A DNA stretch of 64,000 bases, taken from positions 57,112-121,111 of the forward strand of contig NZ_MDDN01000012.1 in the NCBI RefSeq assembly GCF_001708185.1, given 5' to 3'. A program made the translations under genes and the position numbers. This DNA comes from Lysinibacillus xylanilyticus. Lineage in GTDB: Bacteria; Bacillota; Bacilli; Bacillales_A; Planococcaceae. Under the pieces are notes generated by a model. That model saw only the letters and a list, made by a program, of their open reading frames with translations, made no database searches and had not been told where the DNA came from. Within the stretch, counting starts at the first letter, position 1; the number at the start of each line of letters is the position of its first letter. Shown piece by piece: positions 1-8,504 of the stretch.

Positions 1-196
1 TGTAATTTTCAACTGGTAAACGCGTTACATACGCGCAAAGCTCAGGTTGATGTGTAATTTCCTCTAAGGAGTACTTTTCTTTAATTGCACGATATTCTGG
101 CTGAGAGCGTCCTGCTTGTCGCATATACCAAACTGGTGTATGTTCCGTTCTTTCCCCTCGTGCAGCACGTAGAAGTGAATCATTAAAAGTTGTCAT
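1..196 (-). CDS. hemE: Uroporphyrinogen decarboxylase, N-terminal part (cut by window edge)
   Basis: Only the first 65 codons are in the window. The reading frame starts at ATG 196..194 after a GGGGAAGGA-type ribosome site and runs off the left edge. The residues include [16 protein letters not shown] and the stretch [13 protein letters not shown], which are characteristic of HemE, the enzyme converting uroporphyrinogen III to coproporphyrinogen III in heme synthesis. Family knowledge: in B. subtilis hemE lies close to the heme-degrading monooxygenase gene yhgC/hmoB, as it does here, with the two divergently oriented. The identification is firm from the N-terminus alone; the rest of the gene cannot be judged. 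Confidence 0.93.
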   Translation of the reverse strand, partial: MTTFNDSLLRAARGERTEHTPVWYMRQAGRSQPEYRAIKEKYSLEEITHQPELCAYVTRLPVENY

Positions 197-353
197 GAAT
201 AGTTCCTTCCCCTCGATAAAATTCATATCGTAAAATTCTCTTGTTTATTCCGTTATTATTGATATCCGTTTTCAATAGTAAACGCTTCCTCTGTTATTGT
301 ATAGTTTTCCTAGTGAAATGTCATAAAATTGTTCTTTCTATGAGCATTCTTTT

Positions 354-382
354 TTGACAGAGCTTTAGACTTACACTTAAAT
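354..382 (+). promoter_or_regulatory. Candidate sigma-A promoter of hmoB
   Basis: TTGACA at 354-359 is followed after 17 bp by TTAAAT at 377-382. A short dyad, GATAAT..ATTAT, lies just downstream at about 385-400 and loosely resembles a Fur box, but its spacing is wrong for the usual 7-1-7 form. Iron control is therefore only a guess. Confidence 0.45.
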
Positions 383-429
383 GGAGATAATCACATTATA
401 TTTTGAACATTCATAAGGAGGGCAAATTT

Positions 430-948
430 ATGTATATTTATTTAACTTCTGGTACAGGTGATTTTTTAGAACAGTTAAAAAATAAATATCCAAACGAGGA
501 GATGATTTTAATACACGGAGAAGGAAACTCTGTGCTTATACATGAAACAGAAGGGAAATCTGTCTTTACGACACCACGGAAGTTTGAAGTACTAGATTCA
601 GTAAATAATTTAGAAGAACGCGGCTTCTTTGTCTTCAACAATATTCCCGTTACCGATGAAGGTCGACCCGTTTTTGAACATCGCTTTTTAAATCGAGCAC
701 GTGCTATAGAAGATGAGCCAGGCTTTGTAGCATTTCGACTACTACGTCCAATAAATAGTGAAACATACATTGTAATGACACAATGGAACGGTCCTCATTC
801 GTTCGAAGCATGGAAAAGCTCTAAGGCCTTTACATCAGCGCACGCAGAACGTAAAGAGCCAACAGGTGTGAATCAGCAAAATATTTTCTCAGCAGCTTCC
901 TATGTCACAACCTATAATGTTGCCCCGAAGGAAGAAGACGAAGCTTAG
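430..948 (+). CDS. hmoB: Heme-degrading monooxygenase HmoB (YhgC family)
   Basis: A 172-residue protein from ATG 430, chosen over an in-frame ATG at 403 because AAGGAGGG sits just before 430. The C-terminal half (about residues 65-160) is an antibiotic-biosynthesis-monooxygenase (ABM) fold: NNIPVTDEGRPVFEHRF, FRLLRP, YIVMTQW and FEAWKSSKAF are recognisable. This family cleaves the heme ring to release iron; in B. subtilis the homologue HmoB is about 166 residues and has an N-terminal extension of unknown role, matching the extra N-terminal part here. The neighbourhood next to hemE supports the call. No membrane or signal segment is seen, so it should be cytoplasmic. Confidence 0.85.
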   Translation: MYIYLTSGTGDFLEQLKNKYPNEEMILIHGEGNSVLIHETEGKSVFTTPRKFEVLDSVNNLEERGFFVFNNIPVTDEGRPVFEHRFLNRARAIEDEPGFVAFRLLRPINSETYIVMTQWNGPHSFEAWKSSKAFTSAHAERKEPTGVNQQNIFSAASYVTTYNVAPKEEDEA

Positions 949-963
949 TTTTTTAAGCTTGAG

Positions 964-1290
964 GGTATTCACTTCTCTTCCGCGGATATTCTCACGGAGA
1001 GCGCGGGTATTCGCTTCTCTTCCGCGGGTATTCTCACGGAGAGCGCGGATATTTGCTTCTCTTCCGCGGATATTCTTACGGAGCGCGGATATTTGCTTCT
1101 CTTCCGCGGATATTCTCACGGGGAGCGCGGATATTTGCTTCTCTTCCGCAGATATTCTCACGGAGAGCGCGGGTATTCGCTTCTCTTCCGCGGGTATTCT
1201 CACGGAGAGCGCGGATATTTGCTTCTCTTCCGCGGATATTCTCACAGAGCGCGGATATTCTCCCAGCACGCGCGAATATTCACTTCTATA
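964..1290. repeat. 21-bp tandem array 1 (about 15 units)
   Basis: Units begin GRTATTY and end GCG and are 21 bp long; two are 19 bp through loss of an AG. Two unit types alternate, one containing GCTTCTCTTCC and one containing CTCACGGAGA, so the super-period is 42 bp. The array fills the gap between hmoB and the amidohydrolase gene and stops about 20 bp before the latter's ribosome site. It is open in several frames only because the period is a multiple of three. Confidence 0.95.
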
Positions 1291-1323
1291 CTAGTTAATA
1301 CATTTTGTTTAAGGAGGTTTCCT

Positions 1324-2484
1324 ATGAACCAACATCTACGTGAAAAGGTTGATGCTCATTTTGATGAAATGGTGGCTATTCGCCGTCATCTACATATGCA
1401 TCCAGAGCTAAGCTTTCAGGAGCAAGAAACTGCAAACTACATTATTCAATTTTATAAACAGTTAGGCGTGCCGGTGGAAGCTAATGTCAGTGGTTATGGT
1501 CTGATTGCACGGATTAAAGGAAGCAAGTCTGGTAAAACGATTGCTTTACGAGCAGACTTTGATGCACTTCCTATACAAGATGAAAAAGATGTACCTTACA
1601 AATCAACTGTGCCTGGCGTAATGCATGCTTGCGGGCATGATGGTCATACAGCTACTTTATTAATTATCGGTAAGCTTTTGTGGGAAATGCGCGATGAATT
1701 AGCTGGAGAATATGTTTTAATTCATCAGCATGCCGAAGAGGCTGATCCAGGTGGTGCGATTGGTATGGTACAGGCTGGAGCTTTGGACGGAGTCGATGCT
1801 ATTTTTGGTACACATCTATCTTCCAGCCATCCAACAGGTATGATTGGTTACCGCGTAGGTCCGGCGATGGCCGCTGTTGATAGTTTTGAAATAAAAATTC
1901 AAGGTAAGGGTGGTCACGGTGCTCATCCGCATCAAACAAAGGATGCTATCGTTATTGGCTCTCAACTTGTTATGAATTTACAACAACTTGTCGCCCGTAG
2001 AGTTGATCCGACGGAATCGGCTGTTTTATCAGTTGGTTCATTCGTAGCATCTAATGCCGACAATATTATTGCCGATACAGCCTATTTAAATGGAACAATT
2101 AGAACGTTTAATAAGGATGTTCGTGAAACGATGGAGCGTGAGTTTAAACGGGTTATCCAAGGTACAGAAATTGCCCATGATTGTACAATTGAAGTTGATT
2201 ATCGTCGTGGCTACCCTGCAGTTGTAAATCATGAAAAGGAAACACTATTCGTGCGTAATATTGCACAGGATATATGCGATGTGGCAGAGATTGAAGCAAC
2301 TATGGGGGCCGAAGATTTTGCTTACTACTTAGAAGAAAAGCCAGGTACATTCTTCTTTACAGGAGCCGAACCAGCTGAATATGCCCCACATCATCATCCA
2401 AAATTCGATATAGATGAAAAAGGTATGCTCGTAGCGGCAAAAGTACTATTAACAGCCGCACTAGACTATCAATTTGTAGAATAA
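1324..2484 (+). CDS. yhaA: M20-family amidohydrolase (N-acyl amino acid hydrolase, YhaA-like)
   Basis: 386 residues from ATG 1324, preceded by a perfect AAGGAGG. The frame is open back to 1093 through the repeat array, but that part is repeat translation and not an N-terminal domain. Motifs: HACGHDGH (residues 101-108), a metal-binding cysteine/histidine cluster, HAEEADPGG (about 138-146) with the paired glutamates, and GGHGAHPHQTKDA in the dimerisation domain. The M20 group hydrolyses N-acyl or N-acetyl amino acids and indole-acetyl conjugates; the substrate cannot be read from sequence. Gene order (hmoB, yhaA, ecs genes) matches B. subtilis. Expected to be cytoplasmic. Confidence 0.85.
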   Translation: MNQHLREKVDAHFDEMVAIRRHLHMHPELSFQEQETANYIIQFYKQLGVPVEANVSGYGLIARIKGSKSGKTIALRADFDALPIQDEKDVPYKSTVPGVMHACGHDGHTATLLIIGKLLWEMRDELAGEYVLIHQHAEEADPGGAIGMVQAGALDGVDAIFGTHLSSSHPTGMIGYRVGPAMAAVDSFEIKIQGKGGHGAHPHQTKDAIVIGSQLVMNLQQLVARRVDPTESAVLSVGSFVASNADNIIADTAYLNGTIRTFNKDVRETMEREFKRVIQGTEIAHDCTIEVDYRRGYPAVVNHEKETLFVRNIAQDICDVAEIEATMGAEDFAYYLEEKPGTFFFTGAEPAEYAPHHHPKFDIDEKGMLVAAKVLLTAALDYQFVE

Positions 2485-2488
2485 AAAA

Positions 2489-2534
2489 TAAAACTCATTT
2501 TTCCAATCAAAGAATTGGAGAAATGAGCTTTTAT
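2489..2534 (+). terminator. Hairpin terminator after yhaA
   Basis: AAACTCATTTTTCCAAT pairs with ATTGGAGAAATGAGCTTT around a 6-base loop, followed by a short T-rich stretch. The flanking A-rich side means it could also work on the minus strand. Confidence 0.75.
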
Positions 2535-2542
2535 AATTTGCT

Positions 2543-2836
2543 GATCACCATAACTTGGGTTGATTTCCGTTCCGACTGGGCGCTTTGTTGTTGCTGTCGT
2601 TGCACTTTCGCACATATAAAACATTGCTGCCGCTACGTTAGCACTACGCTTTCGCACAGGAAACATCCGCTTCTCTGCAGGGTCTCGGGGCAACAGATGT
2701 TTTTTGCGCGAAAGCGAAGCGACAGCAGCAGGATGTTGGTCACGAAGGCGTTATCACAGGACGTGATGGTTTTAGCCTTCGTTCCTCTATCGCTGATCCC
2801 CGAGGAGTCGCCCAGTCTTCATTCCAATCAACTTAT
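2543..2836. mobile_element. MITE-like element A, copy 1
   Basis: The left end (GATCACCATAAC then GTTGATTTCCGTTCCGACTG) and the right end (CCCGAGGAGTCGCCCAG then CCAATCAACTT) are shared with copies at 41008 and 60803 and are imperfect inverted repeats of each other (GTTGATT and CTGGGCG at both ends). The interior carries GCGAAAGCGAAGCG-type units and a long hairpin at 2744-2782. No transposase is encoded. It fills the gap between ecsB and yhaA, where ecsC would sit in B. subtilis. Confidence 0.7.
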
Positions 2837-2899
2837 TCACATGGCATACGTTTTAGCAAAATGTCTTCTACCTTTGGTGATAAGCCGAAATTAACCCTA

Positions 2900-4084
2900 T
2901 TAAGGTTTTGAGATCTTAGCAGTCAATTCACTTATAACCAAAATGATAATGAAGGTTACATAAAACATTGGCTGTGTAACCCCACATAGACCGACAATAA
3001 TAGCTTGAACAATCATTGCGAGACGTACAATTTGTTTGACTGCAACCTTTCGCGCTTCATCCGGTAATGGATAAAGCATGTCCATGCGGAATTCACCACT
3101 TGATAATAATGCCTGCTTTAGCTGTATCGTTGTAGCAAAACTCAATGCACCTGCAACAATCCACGTAACTACAGGAATATCTACAAAAGCTGCAATAACA
3201 GCTGAAATTACTGTTAAGCGTAGCCATAAATAAAAATGATCGTCTGTACGCACAAATGTCCGGAACACCAAGTACTTTTGAGCATTGTCCTTCTTGTATG
3301 GCACAAATTTATAAAGCCAGTCAAGCCAACCACGACGACGGATGCTGCCACGTAAATGTGGAACGTCTGTGAAATAATTAGCAAAACGATAGAAACTCAT
3401 CATGCGATTTTGTTCTAGCTTCACAAAATGCTCGTACGGCACAGGCTCGCCAGCACATTTTTTTCTAAATATAACAATATACACACACATAATAGCCACT
3501 GCAACAATCGCTAAAAGAAGTTGCATATGAAGCCCCATGTAAACAGCAACACCAAAGATAACAGCTCGAATTAGCCTGTCCACCCAAATCATTTGACCAC
3601 GTTCACTATAACGATAGCTATATTCACCCTGAACGCTCAAATACTTCAATATAATAATAAGGAAGAACACTGCCCAAACTTCAAATGTTGTTAATTCAGT
3701 AACAGCTTTTAATAAAGGAATACTAACGATATAAACAATTGCCACAACCCAAACCTGTGACCAAAACGTCCACGCTAATGCCTTTTTAAAATACTGTGCC
3801 ATTTTTGATTCTAAAGGTAATAAATACACTTGGTCAGGCTCTCTCAAAAGTGAAGTTGGACGACTAAATGCTAGCAAAATCCCAACTACCACTGCAATTA
3901 TTACCTCTGCCGGAAAATCAGGCTGAACAATTTTCAGCCATTCACTATATTGATAGCCCCCTGCTCCAATAAGAAATACTATTACAATCGCTATATGCCC
4001 CGTAAAAATAAATCGCATATATTTTTGCACTTCACCTATATAATGCATGAAGCGAGAGGACCATACATCACGCAAGTTCTTCAT
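2900..4084 (-). CDS. ecsB: ABC transporter permease EcsB
   Basis: 394 residues, very hydrophobic, with several predicted membrane spans separated by a basic central loop (roughly residues 220-270). Its start overlaps the end of ecsA by 17 bp on the same strand, so the two are co-transcribed and probably translationally coupled. Family knowledge: EcsAB of B. subtilis is an ABC exporter of the inner membrane needed for normal secretion of exoproteins and for RasP-dependent proteolysis. The third gene of the B. subtilis operon, ecsC, is not present downstream; a MITE-like element lies there instead. Confidence 0.9.
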   Translation of the reverse strand: MKNLRDVWSSRFMHYIGEVQKYMRFIFTGHIAIVIVFLIGAGGYQYSEWLKIVQPDFPAEVIIAVVVGILLAFSRPTSLLREPDQVYLLPLESKMAQYFKKALAWTFWSQVWVVAIVYIVSIPLLKAVTELTTFEVWAVFFLIIILKYLSVQGEYSYRYSERGQMIWVDRLIRAVIFGVAVYMGLHMQLLLAIVAVAIMCVYIVIFRKKCAGEPVPYEHFVKLEQNRMMSFYRFANYFTDVPHLRGSIRRRGWLDWLYKFVPYKKDNAQKYLVFRTFVRTDDHFYLWLRLTVISAVIAAFVDIPVVTWIVAGALSFATTIQLKQALLSSGEFRMDMLYPLPDEARKVAVKQIVRLAMIVQAIIVGLCGVTQPMFYVTFIIILVISELTAKISKP

Positions 4085-4817
4085 GGTCGCGCTCCTTTGT
4101 CATTGCAATATATAAGTCATCTAATGTCGCATGTGGCATCGCAAATGCCTTACGTAGATCCTCCATTGTCCCTTGTGCTCGCACACGCCCTTCGTGCAAT
4201 AAAATTATGCGGTCACAATGCTTTTCAGCGGTCGATAAAATATGTGTGGACATTAATATAGAAGCGCCCTCTTTTTTCTTTTCATCCATTTGATCAAGCA
4301 ATGATTGAATGCCTAGCGGGTCGAGTCCCACAAAAGGCTCATCAATAATGTAAAGACTTGGATTGACTAAAAAGGCGCACATAATCATAACCTTTTGACG
4401 CATCCCTTTTGAGAAATGAGATGGGAACCAATTCAGTCGTTTTTCCATTCGAAATTCCTTTAATAATAATTGTGAACGAGCTGCAAGTGTTGCTTCATCT
4501 AGCCCGTAAGCCATTGCGGTTAATTCTAAATGTTCACGTAATGTTAACTCATCATATAATACAGGTGTTTCAGGAATATAGGAAAATGCTGTACGATACT
4601 TGTCCGTATTTTCCTTTAACGTCACACCATTTAAACGAATGTCTCCTTCTTTTGGAAGCATCGTTCCGATAATATGCTTAATCGTCGTACTTTTACCAGC
4701 ACCGTTCAAACCAATTAAGCCAACAAGCTCTCCTTTTTCAATCGTAAATGATAAATCTTTAATTACAGGCTTTCTTGTATAACCACCTGTCACATGTTGT
4801 ACCTCTAATACCGTCAT
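4068..4817 (-). CDS. ecsA: ABC transporter ATP-binding protein EcsA
   Basis: 249 residues. Walker A GLNGAGKST at 36-44, a signature region reading FSKGMRQKV (the usual LSGGQ replaced by SKGMR, common in this subfamily), Walker B LYIIDEP and the switch histidine in STHILS are all present. It energises the EcsB permease; loss of EcsA in B. subtilis lowers exoenzyme secretion, sporulation and competence. The gene starts at ATG 4817 behind GAGTGAGGG and is divergent from hit with about 100 bp between them. Length is normal for the family. Confidence 0.93.
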   Translation of the reverse strand: MTVLEVQHVTGGYTRKPVIKDLSFTIEKGELVGLIGLNGAGKSTTIKHIIGTMLPKEGDIRLNGVTLKENTDKYRTAFSYIPETPVLYDELTLREHLELTAMAYGLDEATLAARSQLLLKEFRMEKRLNWFPSHFSKGMRQKVMIMCAFLVNPSLYIIDEPFVGLDPLGIQSLLDQMDEKKKEGASILMSTHILSTAEKHCDRIILLHEGRVRAQGTMEDLRKAFAMPHATLDDLYIAMTKERDHEELA

Positions 4818-4921
4818 GCCCTCACTCCTCTTCTTGTTTATATTTTATCAAAAATTAGCAAATGATACAGTTATGAGTGTGATAGAATGTATTTACATAT
4901 AAAATAAGGGGGAATTTTCGA

Positions 4922-5335
4922 ATGAGCGATTGCCTATTTTGCAAAATCATTGATGGATCTATTCCAAGTACAAAAATTTATGAAGACGAACATGTCTATG
5001 CATTTACGGACATTTCACCTGTAGCAAAAGGTCATACACTATTAATTCCAAAACATCACTGCAAGGATCTATTCGAAATGCCTGAGGCTGTGGCTAGCAA
5101 TTTATATGCAGTAGCACCGAAAGTTGCAAATGCTATTAAAGCTGCTTTTAATCCAATTGGACTGAATACAATTAATAATAATGGTGCTGCAGCTGGTCAA
5201 ACTGTTTTCCACTACCATTTACATTTTATTCCGCGTTACGATGAAAAAGAAGGCTTGGACTTAAATTGGCAAACACAAAAATATACACCAGAGCAATTAA
5301 GTGCCGTTGCGGAAAGCATTAAAGCCAATCTTTAA
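4922..5335 (+). CDS. hit: HIT-family nucleotide hydrolase Hit
   Basis: 137 residues with the histidine triad HYHLHF (H97, H99, H101) near the C-terminus and an N-terminal C4/C7 pair plus H45/H46 that fit the zinc site of this group. HIT proteins hydrolyse nucleoside phosphoramidates or adenylated compounds; the physiological substrate in bacilli is not settled. Start at ATG 4922 behind AAGGGGGA. It is divergent from ecsA, the same arrangement as in B. subtilis, where the name Hit was given. Confidence 0.93.
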   Translation: MSDCLFCKIIDGSIPSTKIYEDEHVYAFTDISPVAKGHTLLIPKHHCKDLFEMPEAVASNLYAVAPKVANAIKAAFNPIGLNTINNNGAAAGQTVFHYHLHFIPRYDEKEGLDLNWQTQKYTPEQLSAVAESIKANL

Positions 5336-5426
5336 TTAAATGGCATATACTTAAATTATCAGAATAGTATATTGCAATTTAAATGTATTTATCGTACAAT
5401 CACAAATAAGTTTCGCTAACGGTCAT

Positions 5427-5475
5427 GAGGACACGTTAGGAGACAAATAGATTAGCTTAGACGAGGAGAGATTAG
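5427..5475 (+). promoter_or_regulatory. TRAP-type (G/U)AG repeat site overlapping the trpP ribosome site
   Basis: Triplets TAG, TAG, TAG, GAG, GAG, TAG start at 5448, 5453, 5458, 5463, 5468 and 5473, exactly 5 nt apart, and the last ends 2 nt before the ATG. Further triplets lie at 5427, 5437 and 5440. This is the (G/U)AGNN pattern bound by the tryptophan-activated TRAP protein, and it covers the ribosome-binding sequence GAGGAGAG, so bound TRAP would block translation. TRAP control of trpP is known in B. subtilis; mtrB itself is not in this window. Confidence 0.85.
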
Positions 5476-5477
5476 AA

Positions 5478-6008
5478 ATGAATACAAAGAATTTAGTTTT
5501 AATGGCACTTTTAGTTGGTGTCGGTGCTGCCCTTTATGTAGTTACACCAGGTATGGTAAACGGCATGAAGCCTGATTTCATGCTAACAATGATGTTTATT
5601 GGCATTTTATTGTTCCCTACTGTTAAAGAAACGTTTTTACTTTCTTTAGTAACAGGTGTACTTTCAGGATTGTTTACAACGTTTCCTGCCGGTCTTGTTC
5701 CCAATGTTATCGATAAAGCAGTTACAGGTTTTGTCTTTTTAATTGCCTTAATTGTCCTAAAAAAATTGGTAAACAATTTCATAGTATCGGCTGGCTTAGT
5801 TGGTTTAGGAACAATTTTATCTGGAACTGTCTTTTTAGCAGTAGCACTTTTTGTGTTCAACGCAAATGTTGGTGCAACATTCACTGTTCTATTTGTAGGT
5901 GTTGTATTACCTGCTGTGGCATTTAATGTCATTGCTTTTACGATTATTTATCCTATAGTTACAAAATTAGTGAAACGTTCTAAATTCAATACAGCTATTT
6001 CAGTGTAA
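5478..6008 (+). CDS. trpP: Tryptophan transporter TrpP (YhaG family)
   Basis: 176 residues, almost entirely hydrophobic, with about five membrane spans and a short basic tail (KLVKRSKF). Length and features such as GMKPDFMLTMMF and FTTFPAGLVPN match the small YhaG/TrpP permeases of bacilli, which import tryptophan. The gene lies between hit and yhaH as in B. subtilis. The leader carries a run of (G/U)AG triplets overlapping the ribosome site, the expected target of TRAP, which supports both the identity and tryptophan-dependent translational repression. Unlike B. subtilis, serC is not next to it. Confidence 0.9.
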   Translation: MNTKNLVLMALLVGVGAALYVVTPGMVNGMKPDFMLTMMFIGILLFPTVKETFLLSLVTGVLSGLFTTFPAGLVPNVIDKAVTGFVFLIALIVLKKLVNNFIVSAGLVGLGTILSGTVFLAVALFVFNANVGATFTVLFVGVVLPAVAFNVIAFTIIYPIVTKLVKRSKFNTAISV

Positions 6009-6050
6009 TAAAAAGATGCATAAGGCTAGAAAATGCACTTTAATCTAACA

Positions 6051-6105
6051 AAGGAAGCTAAACCGTGATACAAAATCACTCGTTTAGTTTCTTTTTTCTT
6101 TTTGT
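6051..6105 (+). terminator. Hairpin terminator after trpP
   Basis: GAAGCTAAAC pairs with GTTTAGTTTC, with an inner GTGAT/ATCAC stem, followed by CTTTTTTCTTTTT. Confidence 0.85.
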
Positions 6106-6169
6106 ATATGGGCATTTCATGGTTTAATAGTAGATAACACATGACAATTACAGAAATGAGGTATTCGAT

Positions 6170-6565
6170 ATGAAAGCAAAACCATTTTTATTTGGACTAG
6201 CAGCTGGGATCGTTGGCGGGACAATCGCAGTACTTTTTTCAACTCCTCAATCAGGACAGCAATTACGTGCTAATTTGCGAGCAAATGCTGAAAGTACAAA
6301 GGACAAACTTTTAGATGTAAAGCAGCAAGTAGATACAGTGAAACAATCCGTTAATTCACTAACAAATGAAGTGAAAAATAATATACCACAAATAGTAAAC
6401 GATTTAAAACAAACAATTACTACATTTACAGAAGAAATCGAACCATCAAAGAATAACTTACAACAAGAAATAGAAGCATTACAGAATTCATTAAACGAAA
6501 TCGAGAAGAATGTCGCACAAATCACAGAAAATGGGAAAAAATCAAAAGAAAAAGTTGTAGACTAA
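6170..6565 (+). CDS. yhaH: YtxH-domain protein YhaH
   Basis: 131 residues. The N-terminus (about 5-25) is a glycine-rich hydrophobic segment, FLFGLAAGIVGGTIAVLFSTP, typical of YtxH proteins, followed by a long polar helix-forming region rich in K, Q, N and E with coiled-coil character. YtxH proteins in bacilli are general-stress or membrane-associated proteins of unknown biochemical role. Position between trpP and hpr matches B. subtilis yhaH. It is read independently of trpP because a terminator separates them. Confidence 0.8.
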   Translation: MKAKPFLFGLAAGIVGGTIAVLFSTPQSGQQLRANLRANAESTKDKLLDVKQQVDTVKQSVNSLTNEVKNNIPQIVNDLKQTITTFTEEIEPSKNNLQQEIEALQNSLNEIEKNVAQITENGKKSKEKVVD

Positions 6566-6721
6566 AGTCCTTCTTAACAACCAAAAAATCTATATTTTTA
6601 TTAAAAACAATTGCTATAATATCATTTTTTAACCACTTTTCAATTTTTTAATTTTTCTAACTTTAAACTTATTTTCTTTATTGCTATAATATTTTTAAAA
6701 TGTTAAAGAAAGCAGTAGGTG

Positions 6722-7282
6722 ATGGCTTTGTCAGAGGAATTATATACTCAAAAAGAAGCGATGCTTTATAGTCAAAGAATTGCGCAATTATCAAAAGCCT
6801 TATGGAAAGCGGTTGAAAAAGATTGGCAGCAATGGATTAAACCCTACGATTTAAATATTAACGAACATCACATTTTATGGATTTCGTATCATTTAAAAGG
6901 GGCTTCAATTTCCGATGTAGCAAAATTTGGGGTTATGCACGTTTCGACAGCATTTAATTTTTCAAAGAAGTTAGAAGAGCGTGGATTCCTAAAGTTTTCA
7001 AAGCGGGATGACGACAAACGTAATACGTATGTTGAGTTAACAGAAGCAGGTACAGAACTTATTGTTGAAATGAACAGTAATTATCATAATACTTATCATT
7101 CTGTGCTCGAAGGCTCGTTAGCTTTAAAAGACCTATATGGTCGCTTCCCAGAATTTTTAGATGTTATGGCTGTTATTCGTAATATATATGGAGAGGACTT
7201 CATCGACATCTTTGAGCGTTCCTTCCAACACTTCCGTGATTCCTTTGACACAATGGAAGAACGTTCAACTGTAAAGGGATGA
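6722..7282 (+). CDS. hpr: MarR-family transition-state regulator Hpr (ScoC)
   Basis: 186 residues from ATG 6722; a GTG three bases upstream (6719) is an alternative start. A winged-helix MarR domain occupies about residues 45-115, including the recognition region [20 protein letters not shown] and the wing [17 protein letters not shown]. Hpr/ScoC in B. subtilis represses extracellular protease and peptide-transport genes during the transition state. The location downstream of yhaH is the same as in B. subtilis. The gene ends about 85 bp before a strong terminator. Confidence 0.9.
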   Translation: MALSEELYTQKEAMLYSQRIAQLSKALWKAVEKDWQQWIKPYDLNINEHHILWISYHLKGASISDVAKFGVMHVSTAFNFSKKLEERGFLKFSKRDDDKRNTYVELTEAGTELIVEMNSNYHNTYHSVLEGSLALKDLYGRFPEFLDVMAVIRNIYGEDFIDIFERSFQHFRDSFDTMEERSTVKG

Positions 7283-7365
7283 AAGTGAGAACCAAGCGTG
7301 CTTTTACGGGCAGTTACTCGTCAAATGTACTGACTTCCGTTGAAAGCAGTTAAAATACATGTAAA

Positions 7366-7406
7366 AAGAGGTATTTCAGAAATTTCTGAGATACCTCCTT
7401 TTTCTT
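7366..7406 (+). terminator. Hairpin terminator after hpr
   Basis: GAGGTATTTCAGAAA pairs with CTGAGATACCTC, followed by CTTTTTCTTG. Confidence 0.88.
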
Positions 7407-7468
7407 GCATTCTAACATAAATCAATTTACATTAAATAGGACCCTTCCTATTTAGGAGTTGATAAACT

Positions 7469-8014
7469 ATGCATTGTTGGAAAATTTTAAACCTAGAACA
7501 TCATTACGGAGCAACACGTATTATAATAATGTCTGTATTTGTTTTTTTAACCGTCTTTGCTCTTTCCTATGTAACATTTAATTTATTTAATGACGAGCAC
7601 TATACAGATCATTTGTTTTGGCTATTTGTTATTGCTATATTAGCACTCTATCCAATTCATAAATTCTTTCACTTTCTAGCATTGTATGATTTACGTCAGC
7701 ATTTAAAATTGCGTGTGCGTACCCAATTTTATGTTATTCCTGTTCTACACATGCGTATTCAGGAACCTTTATCGAAAAATCGTTATATTTTAGCTTTACT
7801 CACGCCATTTATTGTTATAAATACAGGCATTTTAATAGGGACACTGCTATTCCCTGTGTATACCCATTATGGTACATTGCTTTTAGCTTACCATTGTAGT
7901 TTATGTTTAATTGATATTCTGTATGTGAAATATTTATTTAATTCACCTAAAGACTCCCAAATTGAAGAAACACCGAAGGGCTATGAAATTTTAGTGCCAC
8001 CCACTATTCACTAA
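7469..8014 (+). CDS. Membrane protein, DUF3267-like
   Basis: 181 residues behind AGGAG at about 7455. There are four likely membrane spans (about 20-40, 50-70, 108-128 and 134-150). The motif HKFFH in the second span resembles the HExxH-like zincin motif of DUF3267 putative membrane peptidases, but the glutamate is replaced by K, so catalytic activity is doubtful. In B. subtilis small membrane proteins (yhaI to yhaL) occupy this place between hpr and prsA, so it may be the yhaJ counterpart. That assignment is inference; the membrane topology is what the sequence shows. Confidence 0.6.
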   Translation: MHCWKILNLEHHYGATRIIIMSVFVFLTVFALSYVTFNLFNDEHYTDHLFWLFVIAILALYPIHKFFHFLALYDLRQHLKLRVRTQFYVIPVLHMRIQEPLSKNRYILALLTPFIVINTGILIGTLLFPVYTHYGTLLLAYHCSLCLIDILYVKYLFNSPKDSQIEETPKGYEILVPPTIH

Positions 8015-8084
8015 ATTGCTTGTACTTGTGTTTTATTGACGTTTTTTGATATGCTATTAATACTGAAAGAGGGGAGGAATAGAC

Positions 8085-8270
8085 TTGCTATTAATGATTG
8101 TAGTTCTATTCTCGGTATTCTATTTATTTCAAATCAACCGCATGACATATGCACTGTGCATGCGACGTGAAATTCCCGAAGAGAAACATCCAAAAATATT
8201 CCGAACTATAAATATACTTATTACAATTTTACTTGTCTCATTCTATATTGAAATTTTATATGCAGTATAG
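8085..8270 (+). CDS. Small membrane protein, unknown
   Basis: 61 residues starting at a TTG codon; the strong GGGGAGG site 7 bases upstream decides this start over the ATG at 8094. Two membrane spans (about 2-16 and 43-60) flank a basic/acidic loop containing MRREIPEEKHPK. It follows the DUF3267-like gene by 70 bp and ends before a terminator, so the two may form an operon. I do not recognise a family. Confidence 0.55.
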   Translation: MLLMIVVLFSVFYLFQINRMTYALCMRREIPEEKHPKIFRTINILITILLVSFYIEILYAV

Positions 8271-8401
8271 TTAGAAAGAAAAGTATATCTACGCCCGTCC
8301 GCTTGCATGGAGTAAGTTTGATACCACATATAGCAACTCGTTCTGACCAATCTTATTTTCTGGACGTGACCTCAAGCGTACGGCGTGAAAGTCTTATAAT
8401 G

Positions 8402-8440
8402 TAAAAAAAGCTAAGGAGATACCCTTAGCTTTTTTTCTTT
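8402..8440 (+). terminator. Hairpin terminator
   Basis: AAAAAAGCTAAGG pairs with CCCTTAGCTTTTTTT; A-rich on one side and T-rich on the other, so possibly bidirectional. Confidence 0.85.
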
Positions 8441-8504
8441 TTCCCCCACATATAGCTGGCAGTAAGACGAGACTTCAAACTGATAGGGGTAAACGAGATT
8501 AGTT

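Noticed and set aside
385..400. Fur box upstream of hmoB
   Set aside because: GATAAT and ATTAT are separated by 3 bases instead of the expected spacing; not strong enough to list.
438..770. 110-codon minus frame opposite hmoB
   Set aside because: Antisense shadow without a ribosome site.
1093..1323. In-frame extension of the M20 amidohydrolase through array 1
   Set aside because: It is pure 21-bp repeat translation; AAGGAGG at 1311 marks ATG 1324, and family length fits that start.
5534..5932. 132-codon minus frame opposite trpP
   Set aside because: Antisense shadow of a clear transporter gene; low-complexity T/N/P composition and no start site.
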